A stretch of DNA of 64,000 nucleotides. Origin: Excoecaria cochinchinensis. Its lineage: Eukaryota; Streptophyta; Magnoliopsida; Malpighiales; Euphorbiaceae. The position numbers were made by a program, and so were the translations under genes. The stretch spans positions 29,942,001 to 30,006,000 of the forward strand of contig CANTUQ010000004.1 in assembly GCA_947683425.1 (NCBI GenBank), given 5' to 3'. The notes below the pieces were generated by a model that was given only the letters and a program-made list of their open reading frames with translations, searched no databases and was not told the origin of the DNA. Below, one piece after another: positions 1 to 11,800 of this stretch; positions within the stretch are counted from its first letter, which is position 1; every line of letters begins with the position of its first letter.

Positions 1-290
1 TTTTTTATCAATTTTCTCTTGGAATAAATTTCTAATTTTTATTATTTTCATTTTTATCTCAATTTTGTAAATTGCAACAAGGAAAATCAATCATTTTCAT
101 CATCAAACGAATCCAAATCTGAGGGTAAATATTCTAGACTTGATCCCTTAACTTTTATTTTTTATTTATTTATTCTGCTTATATTTAATTGTTAATCATG
201 TAGATCTTTACATTTATTTTGTTTTTATTTATTTCATGTGTTTTTGTACATAGATCTAATATTTCTAAATATTATTTTTGTCTTATCTCA

Positions 291-292
<2 letters not shown>

Positions 293-363
<71 letters not shown>
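293..363. repeat. (ATT)n microsatellite
   Basis: An almost perfect run of about 23 ATT units inside R1 copy A. The equivalent place in copy B holds a mixed GTT/ATT run. Confidence 0.97.
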
Positions 364-1077
364 TGTTTTATTTAATATGTTAATCAATTTATTTTAATAT
401 ATTATTTAATTGACTTGTCGTATATAATGCATGTTTTATTTATTCTAATCAATGATTTATTGTTTTATGCGTTTAATTAATTTCTTTGGTTTAATCACTA
501 ACATAAATTTTATTTGTCTTTGTTTTTTTGGTTTCAAATCCGTATTTTTTCTTGTTTGATCATCCATGCAAGCGAAGGAGGAGATTCGGGATTTGATCAT
601 TTTATTGTACATGTTAATTTTCCGTTGTTTATTTTTGATTTATTTGTTATATAATTGTTAAATGAAATAGTTTTTATGCACGCTTAATTAAAAAAAATCA
701 CACAAAAGTATTTCTATAAAATAAATTGGTTTTTCCTAATAAAATGGGACCAATTTCCTAGTTTTTCATCCAAATACATTGTCACCATTAAAATTATTTT
801 ATTTAATTATGCATGAGAGGACCAATGTCCTCATTCTCAATAAATATCCCGTTTTATGCATGATGTATTTTATTTCCAATGAGGGTTGTATTTCGCCCCT
901 AGTTTTATTGTACTTTATTTTCATGTACTTTATTTTATTTACCCTTTTATTTATCACTTTCCTTGAATGATCAAACTTGCGCTCTAATTATTGCATCGAA
1001 ATGTATTAGAAAAGGGATGAAAACTTAAATTCAAAACTTAATTATAAAATAACCAAGGTATGAATAAATGAGAAGTC

Positions 1078-1430
1078 CCGAACCATCTCTGGTCTTTGAG
1101 GTCAACGAGGCGAGAGGACCATTCCGATGTTTCATTGGGATGAGATCTCCAAGACACCTCTTGTGTCCCACCAAAAAATTTAAATTTACAATCCTAGGCT
1201 CCACGGGGTTAGAGGATCATTCTAGTGTTCTATTGGGATGATATCTCCAAGATCCCTTTGGCTTGCCCAAAATGGATATTATGCACCATTTTAGGCTCAC
1301 CGAGGCTAGACGACCTGTCCCAATGTTCTATTAGGTGGCGACTCCAAGAAACCTCCTTGTTGCCCAAAATAGACGCGCTTGTAAATACCTTACAAGTTTT
1401 CATGAACCTCTCTCAAAAGCCTTAAAGGCG
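1078..1430 (+). repeat. Three diverged tandem units of about 110 bp
   Basis: Three successive units share the order 'gag..aga.ga.c.ttc..tgtt.tattgggatga..atctccaaga..cct.....tgccc', starting near 1105, 1208 and 1298. The unit is part of R1: its word TGGCGACTCCAAG (about 1337) matches the inverted CTTGGAGTCGCCA-type sequence near 49534. Confidence 0.65.
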
Positions 1431-1448
1431 GGGTTCGGGGCGCGTCAC

Positions 1449-2260
1449 AGTTTCCTTGTCAAAATTTCTTTTTAAAAATAAATAAAAAAATATATTAAAA
1501 AAATTAAAATAAAAACAGAAAGTTGGAAGTAATAGTGTTTTTGTCAAAATTTCTTTTAAAAAAAAAATCGAAGCCTTGTGGCCGCTGGTGTGCGAGGGCA
1601 GGAGCCCCTCGCACGCAGGCCTTGCATGCCTACCATAAGGCTCGGGTGCATAGCACTGCGCGCTCGCACTCGCTGAAAGGCGGCTAGCCTGGCCCTCACG
1701 CCTCGCGTGCGCAGAGCGCGTGCTCGCACACTGAGGGCTGGCCAAGCCACCCCTCACCTCCAGTAGCCCCTTAGGCGCCGTTTTCGGCCGAATAGCATGA
1801 TTTTTGGCCAAAAATTAATTTTTTTACCCCTTTTTTTTAGGATTTTAAGGTTTTTTTTTCCATTTTTAAAATTTAAATAAGCAATATTTTGATTTAATTA
1901 AGGGTTTCTTTCCCTAATTAACTAGATTTTCCTTTTTTAATGATATAAAATAGAGAAATTTAAGAGAAAATGAAGAGACATTATTTTGAGTGAAAAATTC
2001 TTTCTTTTCTTTTCTTTTCTTTTCTTTTTCAAGCAAGATTTTTTTTAGGCAAATTTTTTTTCTTTTTTTCTTCTTCAATAGAATTTTTCTAAGGTTTGAA
2101 GTTGATTTTTCTTAATAAAAAATAATTCTTGAGACAAAAAAATAATTTTTTATTCTTGAAAATTTTCTTCTATTATTATTTTTTTAAGCAAATTTTTTAG
2201 ACAAAAAAAAATAATTTTTTGTTCTTAAGATCTAAATTTCCTTCCATATTTTTTATTTGA
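1449..2260. other. Spacer between R1 copies, with a GC-rich island
   Basis: Positions 1575-1790 are strikingly GC-rich for this window (runs such as GCGCGCTCGCACTCGC), while the surroundings are AT homopolymer-rich. ORFs on the minus strand here are open because of composition, have no recognisable domain, and are not called genes. A short (TTTTC)n run lies at 1999-2027. Confidence 0.6.
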
Positions 2261-2580
2261 ATAATCATTTTTTATAATTTTATTTGTAAATAAAAGTTTA
2301 AATTTTTATTTTTCTAATCTTATCTTTGCGAATCAAGACAAGGAAATCAACTATTTTCCTTTTTTCATTAAATCCAATTTTGAGGGTAAATATTCTTGCT
2401 TCGATTTTGTTTTTTATTTTTTATTATTATTTTTTGTTTATAATCAATTAATCACCATGTAGATTTTTAGATCTATTATTTATTTTTTTGTTTTTTGCAA
2501 TTTTAGTTATAGATTTAACATTATTTAACATATTTTATTTTATTTTTTATTATTTTTATTTACTTGATTATTCATCCTTT

Positions 2581-2663
<83 letters not shown>

Positions 2664-3733
2664 TATGTTTTTATGTGTGTTAATTTATTTGTTTCATTAT
2701 ATTATTTAATTTATTTGTCATTCATAATGCATTTTATTTTATTTTTTATTTATTTTAATTTATTTTAATTTATTTTATGTGTTTAATTGATTTTTTTATT
2801 TAATTACTGACATTAATTTTCATTTGTATTTATTTTTGTTTCGATACTTATTTTTTTATGTTTGAGCACACTTGCGAGCAAATGAGAAGATCCAAGAGGT
2901 TTATTTTGGCTGATATAATATTTTCGTTATTTTTCGTTTATTTTTCTTTTAATTAATTTATCATGTAATTTGTAATAAATTTATTTTATTTTATGCACAT
3001 TAAAAAGAAAATCACAAAAATATTTTTATTAATAAATTGAGATTTTTTTCTAATAAAATGGTACTAATGTCCTAATTTTAGCCAATAAAAATTCACTTTT
3101 AAAAGAGGAGCTAATTTTCTCAAAATAATATCACTCAATCCGGTTTTTTCAATATTCACCCAAAAATAGCTCTTCGATTTTTTTAGTGAACATGAAGGAA
3201 CCAATAATCCTATTCTAAATAAATATCTGGATTTATGTATGCTTATTTATTTATTTGATTTTGTTATTTATTTATTTATTTTAATTTTTATTTTGGGAGA
3301 TTATTATTTCGTCCCAATTTTATTTTTGCAATTTATTTTGTATTTTATTTGATTTATCGATTTTCACCGCTTTTCTTATTGCTTGAATTTGCTATTTGTT
3401 TTAAATGCATGACCTTGTGAGATGAGATATGAAAATTTAATAATTAAAAACACATTTATAATTAAACAAGACATTAATAAAAGTAAAGTTTCAACTACTC
3501 TCTGGTTTAGACTCTTGAAGTTAAACGAACTTTCCCAATTTCTTGTAAAATGGATGGCGACTCAAAAATATCTCAAACGTGCCTAAAAGTTTCATTGGAT
3601 TAGATGAACTTTCCCAATGTTATATTGGGTAGAAATTTCAAAATATTTCATGTAATTAACGATCTAAAGATGCGAACCATCTCGGGCCCTAAAAGTGGGC
3701 TTTCGAGGTTGATCGGGTTCGGCGCGCGTCACA
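2261..3733 (+). repeat. R1 repeat, copy B
   Basis: Diverged direct copy of 1-1448, offset by about 2.26-2.31 kb, ending at GGGTTCGGCGCGCGTCACA. The start is approximate. No coding potential is seen: the long leucine run on the plus strand is only the triplet microsatellite translated. Confidence 0.55.
2581..2661. repeat. Compound (GTT)n(ATT)n microsatellite
   Basis: About 12 TTG/GTT units pass directly into about 14 ATT units. It stands at the position of the ATT run in R1 copy A. Confidence 0.97.
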
Positions 3734-4920
3734 TTCCTCTTTAATTTTCCTAAAGTGGCCGAAAATTCCAAAACACAAATCCATCAATTTCTTTCTTCTT
3801 TTTCTTAATATAATCACATAATCATGCTTACTATCCTCAAATCTATCCATAAAAATCATTAAATCAAATAAAAAACCTCAAAATCACTTACTTGGTTTTT
3901 AGCACATAATCTTCTTTCCCTTATTTCTACCCAATCTTCCACTCCAAATGAGCTATATAGATGCTTATAATTGAAAAGAGGGGCTGAACTTAACTTGGGA
4001 AGGTTTGATTTAGTATAAATTATGGAAGAAGAAGTGAAGAAACTATGGAAGGGAAGAGAAAGCAAGTTATTGGTTAAAGTGAGGGTAAAGAAGAGAGGAG
4101 ATAAATCTGGAGAGTGCTGATATTTTCAGCCATTTATAGGTCCTTCAGAAGAGTCTAGAAATGGGTTTAACCTATTGGGCCAACCCAAAGCCTAATTAAG
4201 TTAAATAATTATTATTTTGGCTCAATTTTAATTCTATCACTTTCCAAAATTAAATCCTTATAAAAATACTTCCATAATTCTCAAAATATATTCATCAGAC
4301 TCCATGAATATTTTCGGGTCAATTGGAAATCATTTTTCGATCCGATAATTATTTACCTGTTCGATAGCTGAATTTTTAGTGTCACCGTAAAATTAATTTT
4401 TCTTTATCATATGATTCTCCTCATCAATACAAGCGCATCCATATTTTTGGATTATTTTTTTAAGGTCCGTAGCAAAAGTTATAGTCCGGTCAAACTTGGT
4501 CAAAATTGGTCAATTGGCTGATTTTTGCTGATCTGAGGTGACAAACACCCGTCCCTCATGGAGAGATGCCCGTCCCACAACCATTGATGTCCAAAACTGA
4601 TTTTTCCACTTCTTTTAGCATTTTTAAGGCCTATTTGACATCCGTTTGACCTCAAATTTCATTCTCAGACTCATGCTAACATGCTCTATTCAATAATCCA
4701 ATAAAATATTTTTCGACTTTGTGAAGTACTATTCATTCTGGTATCACCATTCACAATCCAAAAATTAGTATTCACGAAAATTACGATTTTAGGCCATTAT
4801 ATAATCAGTTATTCGACAGGGAAAATCCTCAAAGTCTTTTCTCCTACTAAAATGGGGACAAAGCCTTCCCCAACCAAAATATTTTCTCATAGACTTTAAA
4901 ATCACCATTAATTATTGTAG
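3734..4920 (-). repeat. Probable decayed Ty3/gypsy LTR fragment
   Basis: No gene is supported. Read on the minus strand, the stretch has a style common to long plant gypsy LTRs: repeated short phrases around 'gacggg(t/c)' (about 4548-4580), 'ttgaccaa.tttgaccg' (about 4490-4515) and a leader-like polypurine zone near 4030-4110. No ends or target duplication were found, so this is assignment by style only. Confidence 0.3.
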
Positions 4921-5290
4921 GACTTATACCTACTAGAATTACCAGCAAGCATAGTATAATGTCTTTCTTTTTCAAAACGCAAATTTCGCCCATACCTAGT
5001 TATTCTATTTTAACCTTAAAATGGAACCAACCAAATTTCCCTTTTGGTTTGCCCATTGGTGGAAACAATATAGAGCTATTCCAAAAATTCTTATGTCAGA
5101 AGTTCAGGAAAGTTACAGCCTTTTCAAAACCTCTTACCAATCCTCTAATTGAGAAAAACAATTTGCTCCCTTTACTCTTTTTAACAAAAATCTTCTTACC
5201 TTAGGTAACAACTTGGTATTTAAAATATTAGTGGAAAGAAGTTCACATAAATCTTATTAGAAGGTTCAAAGTTCGCTGGTGGACAAAGTT
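4921..5290. other. Unrecognised decayed coding-like stretch left of the TRIM
   Basis: Partly open on the plus strand with aromatic-rich stretches but interrupted, and with no domain I recognise. The TRIM element at 5296-5922 splits it from 5923-6250, so the two flanks were once continuous. Retroelement or pararetrovirus origin is possible but unproven. Confidence 0.25.
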
Positions 5291-5295
5291 CTCAA

Positions 5296-5483
5296 TGTTG
5301 GGGTACAACCCAAGTCCCACATCAAAAAATTAAAGGAGGAACACCTTTAATATAAAGAGTTCACCTAACTTCATTAGTATGAGACCTTTTGGGAGGAGCC
5401 CAAAAATAAATCCGTGCGGGCTTGGCCCAAAGCGGACAATATTATACTAATGTGGAGTTAAGTGACATTTGGCAGTCCTAACA
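5296..5483 (+). repeat. TRIM 5' LTR
   Basis: 188 bp, TGTTGGGG...CCTAACA. It contains AATATAAAGAG (about 5349-5359), a plausible TATA-like core for the element's promoter. Confidence 0.95.
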
Positions 5484-5485
5484 AG

Positions 5486-5504
5486 TGGCATCAGAGCCAT
5501 GGTT
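5486..5504 (+). promoter_or_regulatory. TRIM primer-binding site
   Basis: TGGCATCAGAGCCATGGTT begins two bases after the 5' LTR. It resembles the TGGTATCAGAGCC class complementary to initiator tRNA-Met, with C replacing T at the fourth base. Confidence 0.85.
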
Positions 5505-5734
5505 TGGAGACAATGCGGAATACTGGACTGCGTTGCGTGGGAGACCCCCGGTATGACCTCGCGATTGGAGATTCGTGTTTGGTGACTTGTGTCAAAAGTC
5601 TTCCTGATATTGTGGTGGTCATGCGGCATGTCCCGTTGATTGATAACGGCGGTACAAGATGATTTGACAAATCAAATGGATTATCGCTCGAGGGGAGGAC
5701 ATAACCTGTGTGCTCCTTGGTTTGAGGGGAGGAT

Positions 5735-5922
5735 TGTTGGGGTATAACCCAAGTCACACATCGAAAAATTAAAGGAGGAACACCTTGAATATAAAGAGTT
5801 CACCTAACTCCATTAGTATGAGGCATTTTGGGAGGAGCCCAAAAACAAATCCGTGCGGGCTTGGCTCAAAGCGGACAATATCTTACTAATGTGGAGTTAA
5901 GTGACGTTTGGCAGTCCTAACA
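5735..5922 (+). repeat. TRIM 3' LTR
   Basis: 188 bp, preceded immediately by the polypurine tract GAGGGGAGGAT and followed by the target duplication CTCAA. Confidence 0.95.
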
Positions 5923-5927
5923 CTCAA

Positions 5928-6928
5928 TCCTTGCCAGCATAAAAAAAAACAAGTTGTTAGTCAGTACCTCCAATGCCAAGGTCTTCTCAAACCAGATCCA
6001 TTAACAACACAGTTTCTAGCCTAGAAGTATTTTTTAGTAGACTCAACTAGTAGCTGCAAAAATAAAAGAAGAATATTTTGCAATTATAGCCTAACTCCTA
6101 CAAAGTAAAACTTCTTCTTCAAAAGCCTCGTCAACCCCTTCAAAGGCAGACTCGTCCTCAGAATCCAAGTCCATTGTAAATTTGGGTGATGATAATAAAG
6201 GCAACTGTTATGCTATTTTCCCACTACCATAGCAGGCCTCTTTTTAAACGTGGTTCAGCTCATACCTTTCAAAAATATGGAATCAGTCCACATCTTGTAA
6301 TTTTCCAAAAATAGGCCCAGCCCACACTTTGTATAAGGCCCAGCCTATATTAAAAAAAAATCAAAAAGGAAATAGTAAGGACACTTTGTTCTATCGGCTA
6401 CTTTTCCACCTCTCCATATTGCTTTTTTAAAACCATGTGAAGATATAGGATTTTTGCATGTGAAGACCCATCTTTACAGCTCATTTAGTCACTTCACCTA
6501 TCTAGACTCCCGCAATCAACGCTGATAGACTGCTTATAAGAAGACCCTTCCTCCTTTTGAAGAAGATAAAGACTTTTTAGAAAGAATTTTTCAGTCTCAA
6601 ACACATTTAGCTTAGATTTTAGGAAGCTGATGCGCTGAGTACAACCTGTAATCTTGAGCTGAGTGCATATCTCCAAATTTTTAAAATTTGTATTTAATTT
6701 TCATTTTTAAAACCTATAAGTATTGCTCATGTGTTGAGCATTTTGTTTTATAAATATATTTCCTTTTCTTATATGTGATTTTATTCTTGGTTAATTTTAT
6801 TAAAGTATGCTTTTCACTTGTGGCGTAAGCCAATCTGGTGCATCAGAAACTTTATTAATATTTAATATTCATTTGCATTCTATTATTTTATTTTTACACC
6901 CTTTAATTCTGCAGCGTCCTTGGTATCA

Positions 6929-6929
<1 letters not shown>
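5928..6929. other. Decayed repeat, possible pararetroviral leader/promoter around 6380-6680
   Basis: No intact gene. A serine-rich plus-strand frame is open for about 40 codons around 6107-6230. At 6534-6590 a TATA-like CTTATAAGAAGACC is followed by a purine-rich GAAGAAGATAAAG and a leader-like stretch, an arrangement seen in plant pararetrovirus intergenic promoters. This is inference from layout only. A different, clearer pararetroviral copy lies at 19.9-22.1 kb. Confidence 0.25.

Positions 6930-6967
<38 letters not shown>
6930..6967. repeat. (TA)n microsatellite
   Basis: About 19 perfect TA units. Confidence 0.97.
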
Positions 6968-6969
<2 letters not shown>

Positions 6970-8187
6970 GCTTTCTTTTATTATTTTGAGTGTATTATTT
7001 TATAATTTTAATATTTATAGTTTATTTTTCTAATATGATTAAATTATATATAATTTTTATTAATAATTATATACCGTATACCTGTATTCATTTTTTTAAA
7101 ATTTTCATATTTCATACTCTTGTTCTCATACATGTATGCGTACTCGTACTTTATGCAACATAGCTTGGTATGCATGTTAATTTATCATCAAGAGAAACTA
7201 AAAAAATTGTTCTACATTAAATTTCATATTTTCAAGGTAAAATTTAGCTTTTTTTTTTTGTGTAACGTAATATATTTTAAATATAGTTAATTTATGATCA
7301 TGTTTTCATTCTAGGCCCAAACAAAAGATTGACCAAATCAATTTCCAAACATTTAAAAACTTTTCAAATTCAACCTTACATTAAGTTTTTTCGTCCAAAA
7401 TCTAACATAAATGCATTTAGAAACAAATTTCTAGCAATTAATCCGTCACTAAAAATTTTTAAACAAATAAAAAATATTTAAAATAATTTACTTAAATCAA
7501 AAAATAAAAATATTAAAAATATTTTTCCAAACTATTTTTTTTTTTCAAATTAGAAAGTAAAAATATATTTTTTTTCAAATAAAAGCATAGGAATAAAAAA
7601 TCTAATTTTCTATTAAACTTATTTTCTTAAAATATTTTTATTAATATAATATTGTTTCACTCGTTTTTCTTTGATTCTAATACTAATATGAAAAATACAA
7701 AGAGAAGTATAACACTAATTATAATAAATATCACTAAAAACTATATACTTATTTGGAATATTAGTTCTATATGAACTATATGGTAAAAGTGTTACTTTTT
7801 ATTTTATTTTTTAATTATTTTTAGCAATGGATTATGGATTTATTGCTAATCAATTGCTAAATGTCATTTTGGATGGAAAATTTAACGGAGGGCTAGATTT
7901 GAACAATTTTAAAAGATTGTGATCAATTTGGTCAATTTTATAATTTGGGGATAAATGAAAATAGGATCATTTTCTTGGGAGATCTTTGTGATTAACTCTT
8001 TAAAATATTTGCATGGTCCTTTTCTACGCCTACAATAAAGCATCCGATCAATAAGCTCCTTATATATATATAGCTTAAATGGAAATCATTGTATGAAAAG
8101 GAAAATTAATAAATGTTAAGAACTTTCAAGGGACATTGTCGGACGAACCAATCAAATTAGCTGATACAAAATAGAATAAATAACTTG
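6968..8187. other. AT-rich intergenic DNA, nothing recognised
   Basis: Very AT-rich with many short homopolymers; no ORF of note, RNA gene or repeat boundary was seen. It ends at the TTTTC target duplication of the following copia element. Confidence 0.6.
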
Positions 8188-8192
8188 TTTTC

Positions 8193-8580
8193 TGTTGTAA
8201 AATACGAGAACTATATAGAACATTATAAGAATGGATTATAAGAATAAAGACAATGAGTTTTAGAGAGGAATGGAGAGAAAGTAAGTATTCTCTTATTCTC
8301 ACATCTTATCTTTACATTTGCTCTATTTATTGAGAGCCTTATATTCTTAATTATGAGAGCTATTAATTAAGGTAATTAATAAGAAATGAAAGTTATAAAA
8401 TTAATGAGAATTAAATGGGCAGTTACAACTATTAAATAAGCAATTAATATGTAACGTCACTTATTTAATTCATTTAATTAAGAGAAAAACCCTTAATTAA
8501 AGGACCTGATATGGAACTTTTTCTATACCTGTGTAATTCCCATGATTTATGAACATTTATGAACTTATTTATTTACAGCA
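8193..8580 (-). repeat. Copia-1 3' LTR
   Basis: 388 bp; the target duplication TTTTC lies immediately to its left, at 8188-8192. Confidence 0.95.
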
Positions 8581-8803
8581 CTCCCCCATGAATGTCCATA
8601 AAAGATAAAAATTGAAAATTGTGCGTCGTTAAAATCTTACTAGAAAAAACCCAATGAGATAAAAACCTAATGAAGGAAAAAGAGTACACAATATTTACAA
8701 TATACATAGTAAGCTATTTCATTAAAAACCTTGCTAAGAAAATCCAGTGGGATAAAACTGTGGCTATAGGAAAAGAGTACAGCACAGTGTATTTTACTCT
8801 CCC

Positions 8804-11800
8804 TCATGAAGATATATCTTTAAGTCTGCGTATTCCAATACTGTATCTCAACTTTTCGAATGTTGTAGTGGGTAATGTTTTGGTGAATAAATCTGTCAAA
8901 TTCTCACTTGAACGAATTTGTTGAATATCTATTTCACCCTTCTTTTGAAGATCATGAGTGAACAAAAATTTTGGTGAAATGTGTTTCATTCTATCGCCTT
9001 TAATGAACCCTTCTTTTAATTGAGCTATGCATGATGCATTATCTTCATAGAGTATTGTTGGAATATTTTCTCTAAAATGCAAGTCGCACATCTTCTGGAT
9101 ATGATGAATCAATGACATTAGCCAAACACATTCTCGACTTGCTTCATGCATTGCAATTATTTTTGTGTGATTTGAAGAAGTAGCAACTAAAGTTTACTTT
9201 GTAGACCGCCATGATATGGCTGTGCTTCCATAAGTTAATAGATAGCCTATTTGTGATCGAGTTTTATGTGAATCAGATAAATATCTTGCATCTACATAAC
9301 CAACTAAATGTGATTTGAATTTATTAGAATAAAATAAACCCATATCAATTGTTCCCTGAAGATATCGAAAAACATGTTTAATTCCATTCCAATGTTTTCT
9401 TGTCGGAGAAGAACTAAATCTCACCAATAGATTTACAGCAAATACTATATCTGGTCTTGTATTATTAGTAAGATACATCAATGCACCTATAGCACTTAAA
9501 TATAGTACTTCAGGACCAAGAAGTTATTCTTCATTCTCTCAAGGACGAAATGGGTCTTTATTTACTTCTAATGATCTTACAACCATTGGGGTACTCAATG
9601 GATGTACTTTGTCCATACAAAATCGCTTTAGGATCTTTTTTGTATAAGTTGATTGATGAATAAAAATTTCATCTTTGAAATGCTCGATCTGTAGGCCAAG
9701 ACAATATTTTGTCTTTCCAAGATCTTTTATTTCGAATTCTTTCTTTAAATAATCTGCTGCTTTTTTAAGCTCTTTAGGAGTTGCAATGATATTTAAATCA
9801 TCAACATATACAGCGATTACGACGAATTCTGATCCTGATATTTTTATAAATACACATGGACAAATTAGATCATTATTATATCCTTTCTTTAACAAATATT
9901 CACTGAGATGATTATACCACATTCATCCAGATTGCTTTAATCCATATAATGATTTTTGTAATTTTATTGAACAAATTTCTCTAGAATCTTTATATGCTTT
10001 AGGCATTTTAAATCCTTCAGGGATTTTCATATGAATTTCACCATCAAGTGAGCCATATAAATAGGCTGTAATAACATCCATTAGACGCATGTCAAGCTTT
10101 TCAAAAACTGCTAGATTAATTAGACATCTAAAAGTAATTGCATCCATTACTGGAGAATATGTTTCGCCATAATCAATGCCAGGTCTTTACGAAAATCCTT
10201 ATGCAACCAATCACGCCTTATATCTTACAATTTCATTTTTCTCATTTCATTTTTGCACAAATACCCATTTGTACCCCACTGGCATTACACCTTTAGGTGT
10301 TCGGACTATAGGTCTAAATACTTCACGTTTTGAAAGTGAATTCAATTCTGCTTGAATTGCATCTTTTCATTTTGGCCAATCATTTTTATTTCTACATTCT
10401 TCAACAGATGTAGGTTCAAGATCCTCATTTTCTTTTAAAATATCACTAGCAATATTAGATGCAAAAATATTGTCGACAACTATATGTTTTTGGTTCCATC
10501 TTTTTCCTATGTTGACATAACTTATGAAGATCTCTTTATTATTATTATTTTCAGGTGCCTAGACCTCTTATGGGATTTTATGATTACTTATGTCTTGAGT
10601 CTCTTCAGGGGTGTCTGCTTCTATAGTATGACCATCTTGGTTATTTGCTTCATTCCTTTTTCGAGAATTTTTATCTTTGGAACCGACTGGTCTACCACGC
10701 TTCAGGTGTTGGTTGCTAGTGTTTGTAGTATTAGATTGTCCTACAGGAACATCAATTCGAATAAGAGCATTTTCAGCTGGTATATGAGATTTAGTAACTC
10801 TTTTTAAATTAGTGAATGCATTTAGCAGTTGATTTGCAATATTTTGCAAAAATATTATCTTTTGAACTTCCAGTTCACATTGTTTTGTTCGAGAATCTAA
10901 ATGAGATAGTGATAATGCATTCAAAGTAACTTCTTTTTTTAACTATTTATTCTCTCCCCCTAATGTTGGGAAAATTGTTTCATCAAAATGGCGATCGGTA
11001 AATCTTGCCATAAATAAATCTCCAGTTAGTGGTTCTAGATATTTAATTATTAAAGGAGATTCATACCCAACATATATTCCTAACCTCCTTTGAGGACCAT
11101 TTTTGTGCATTGTGGTGGAGTAATTGGCACATATACTGCACAACCAAAAATTCTAAGATGAGCAATATTAGGTTCTTCACCAAAAGCTAATTGTAACGGG
11201 GAGAATTTATGATAACTTGTTAGCCTAATGTGCACAAGTGCTGCTGCATGTAAAACAGCATGCCCCCAAGCAGAAATTGGGAGTTTTGTTCTCATAAGTG
11301 ATGGTCTAGCTATTAACTGGAGGCGTTTAATAAATGATTCTACTAAACCATTTTGTGTATCAACGTGTGCAATAGGCCTTTCAATTGTTATTCCAATTGA
11401 CATGTAATAATTATTAAAAGCCTAAGACATAAATTCAGCAGCATTATCAAGACGAATTGACTTGATTGTATAATCTGGAAACTGTGCTCTCAATCAAATT
11501 ATTTGGGCAAGAAATCTTGTAAATGCCAGGCTACAAGTTAATAATAAACACATATGTGACCATCTTGTAGATGCATCAATTAATACCATAAAATACTTAA
11601 ATGGTCCACATGGTGGATGAATGGGCCCACAAATATCACCCTGAATACGTTCTAAGAATCCAGGGGATTCAGTTCCAATTTTAGCTGGTGATAGTATAAT
11701 AATCAATTTTCCTTGAGAACAAGCAGCACATGAGAATTCTTTGAATTGAAGAATCTTCTGGTTCTTCAATGGATGTCCATGTGAATTCTCAATAATTTTA

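Larger units (their letters stand above)
1..1448 (+). repeat. R1 repeat, copy A (LTR-like, left end outside window)
   Basis: AT-rich sequence with no credible gene. It shares an ordered series of words with 2261-3733: GAGGGTAAATATTCT at 121 and 2382, a trinucleotide run, CTAATAAAATGG at about 735 and 3048, AATAAATATC near 841 and 3220, and an end of the form GGTTCGG(G/C)GCGCGTCACA. The shared GTCACA end would suit the 3' end of an LTR, but I could not identify a start, target duplication or primer site. The right part, around GAAGTCCCGAACCATCTC near 1073, recurs inverted near 49.6 kb. The small ORFs here look accidental. Confidence 0.6.
5296..5922 (+). mobile_element. Complete TRIM (terminal-repeat retrotransposon in miniature)
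   Basis: A 627-bp element with two 188-bp direct repeats (5296-5483 and 5735-5922), each starting TGTTGGGGTA and ending CCTAACA. It is flanked by a perfect 5-bp target duplication, CTCAA at 5291-5295 and 5923-5927. The 251-bp internal region starts with a primer-binding site, TGGCATCAGAGCCATGGTT (5486-5504), of the initiator-tRNA-Met type, and ends with a polypurine tract, GAGGGGAGGAT (5724-5734). It encodes no protein, so enzymes must come from an autonomous element. By eye the LTRs differ at about 12 of 188 sites, so the insertion is moderately old. The ORFs overlapping it on both strands are not genes. Confidence 0.95.

Noticed and set aside
1422..1811. 129-codon minus-strand ORF in GC-rich DNA
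   Set aside because: Open because of base composition, Arg/Ala/Ser-rich, overlaps another ORF on the same strand and has no recognisable domain.
2488..2709. Leucine-rich plus-strand ORF
   Set aside because: The leucine run is the GTT/ATT microsatellite translated.
5447..5757. Overlapping ORFs on both strands, 60-88 codons
   Set aside because: They cross the TRIM LTRs and primer site; the element is non-coding.
6490..6680. 60-codon minus-strand ORF
   Set aside because: No domain, and it overlaps the better-supported plus-strand leader-like layout.
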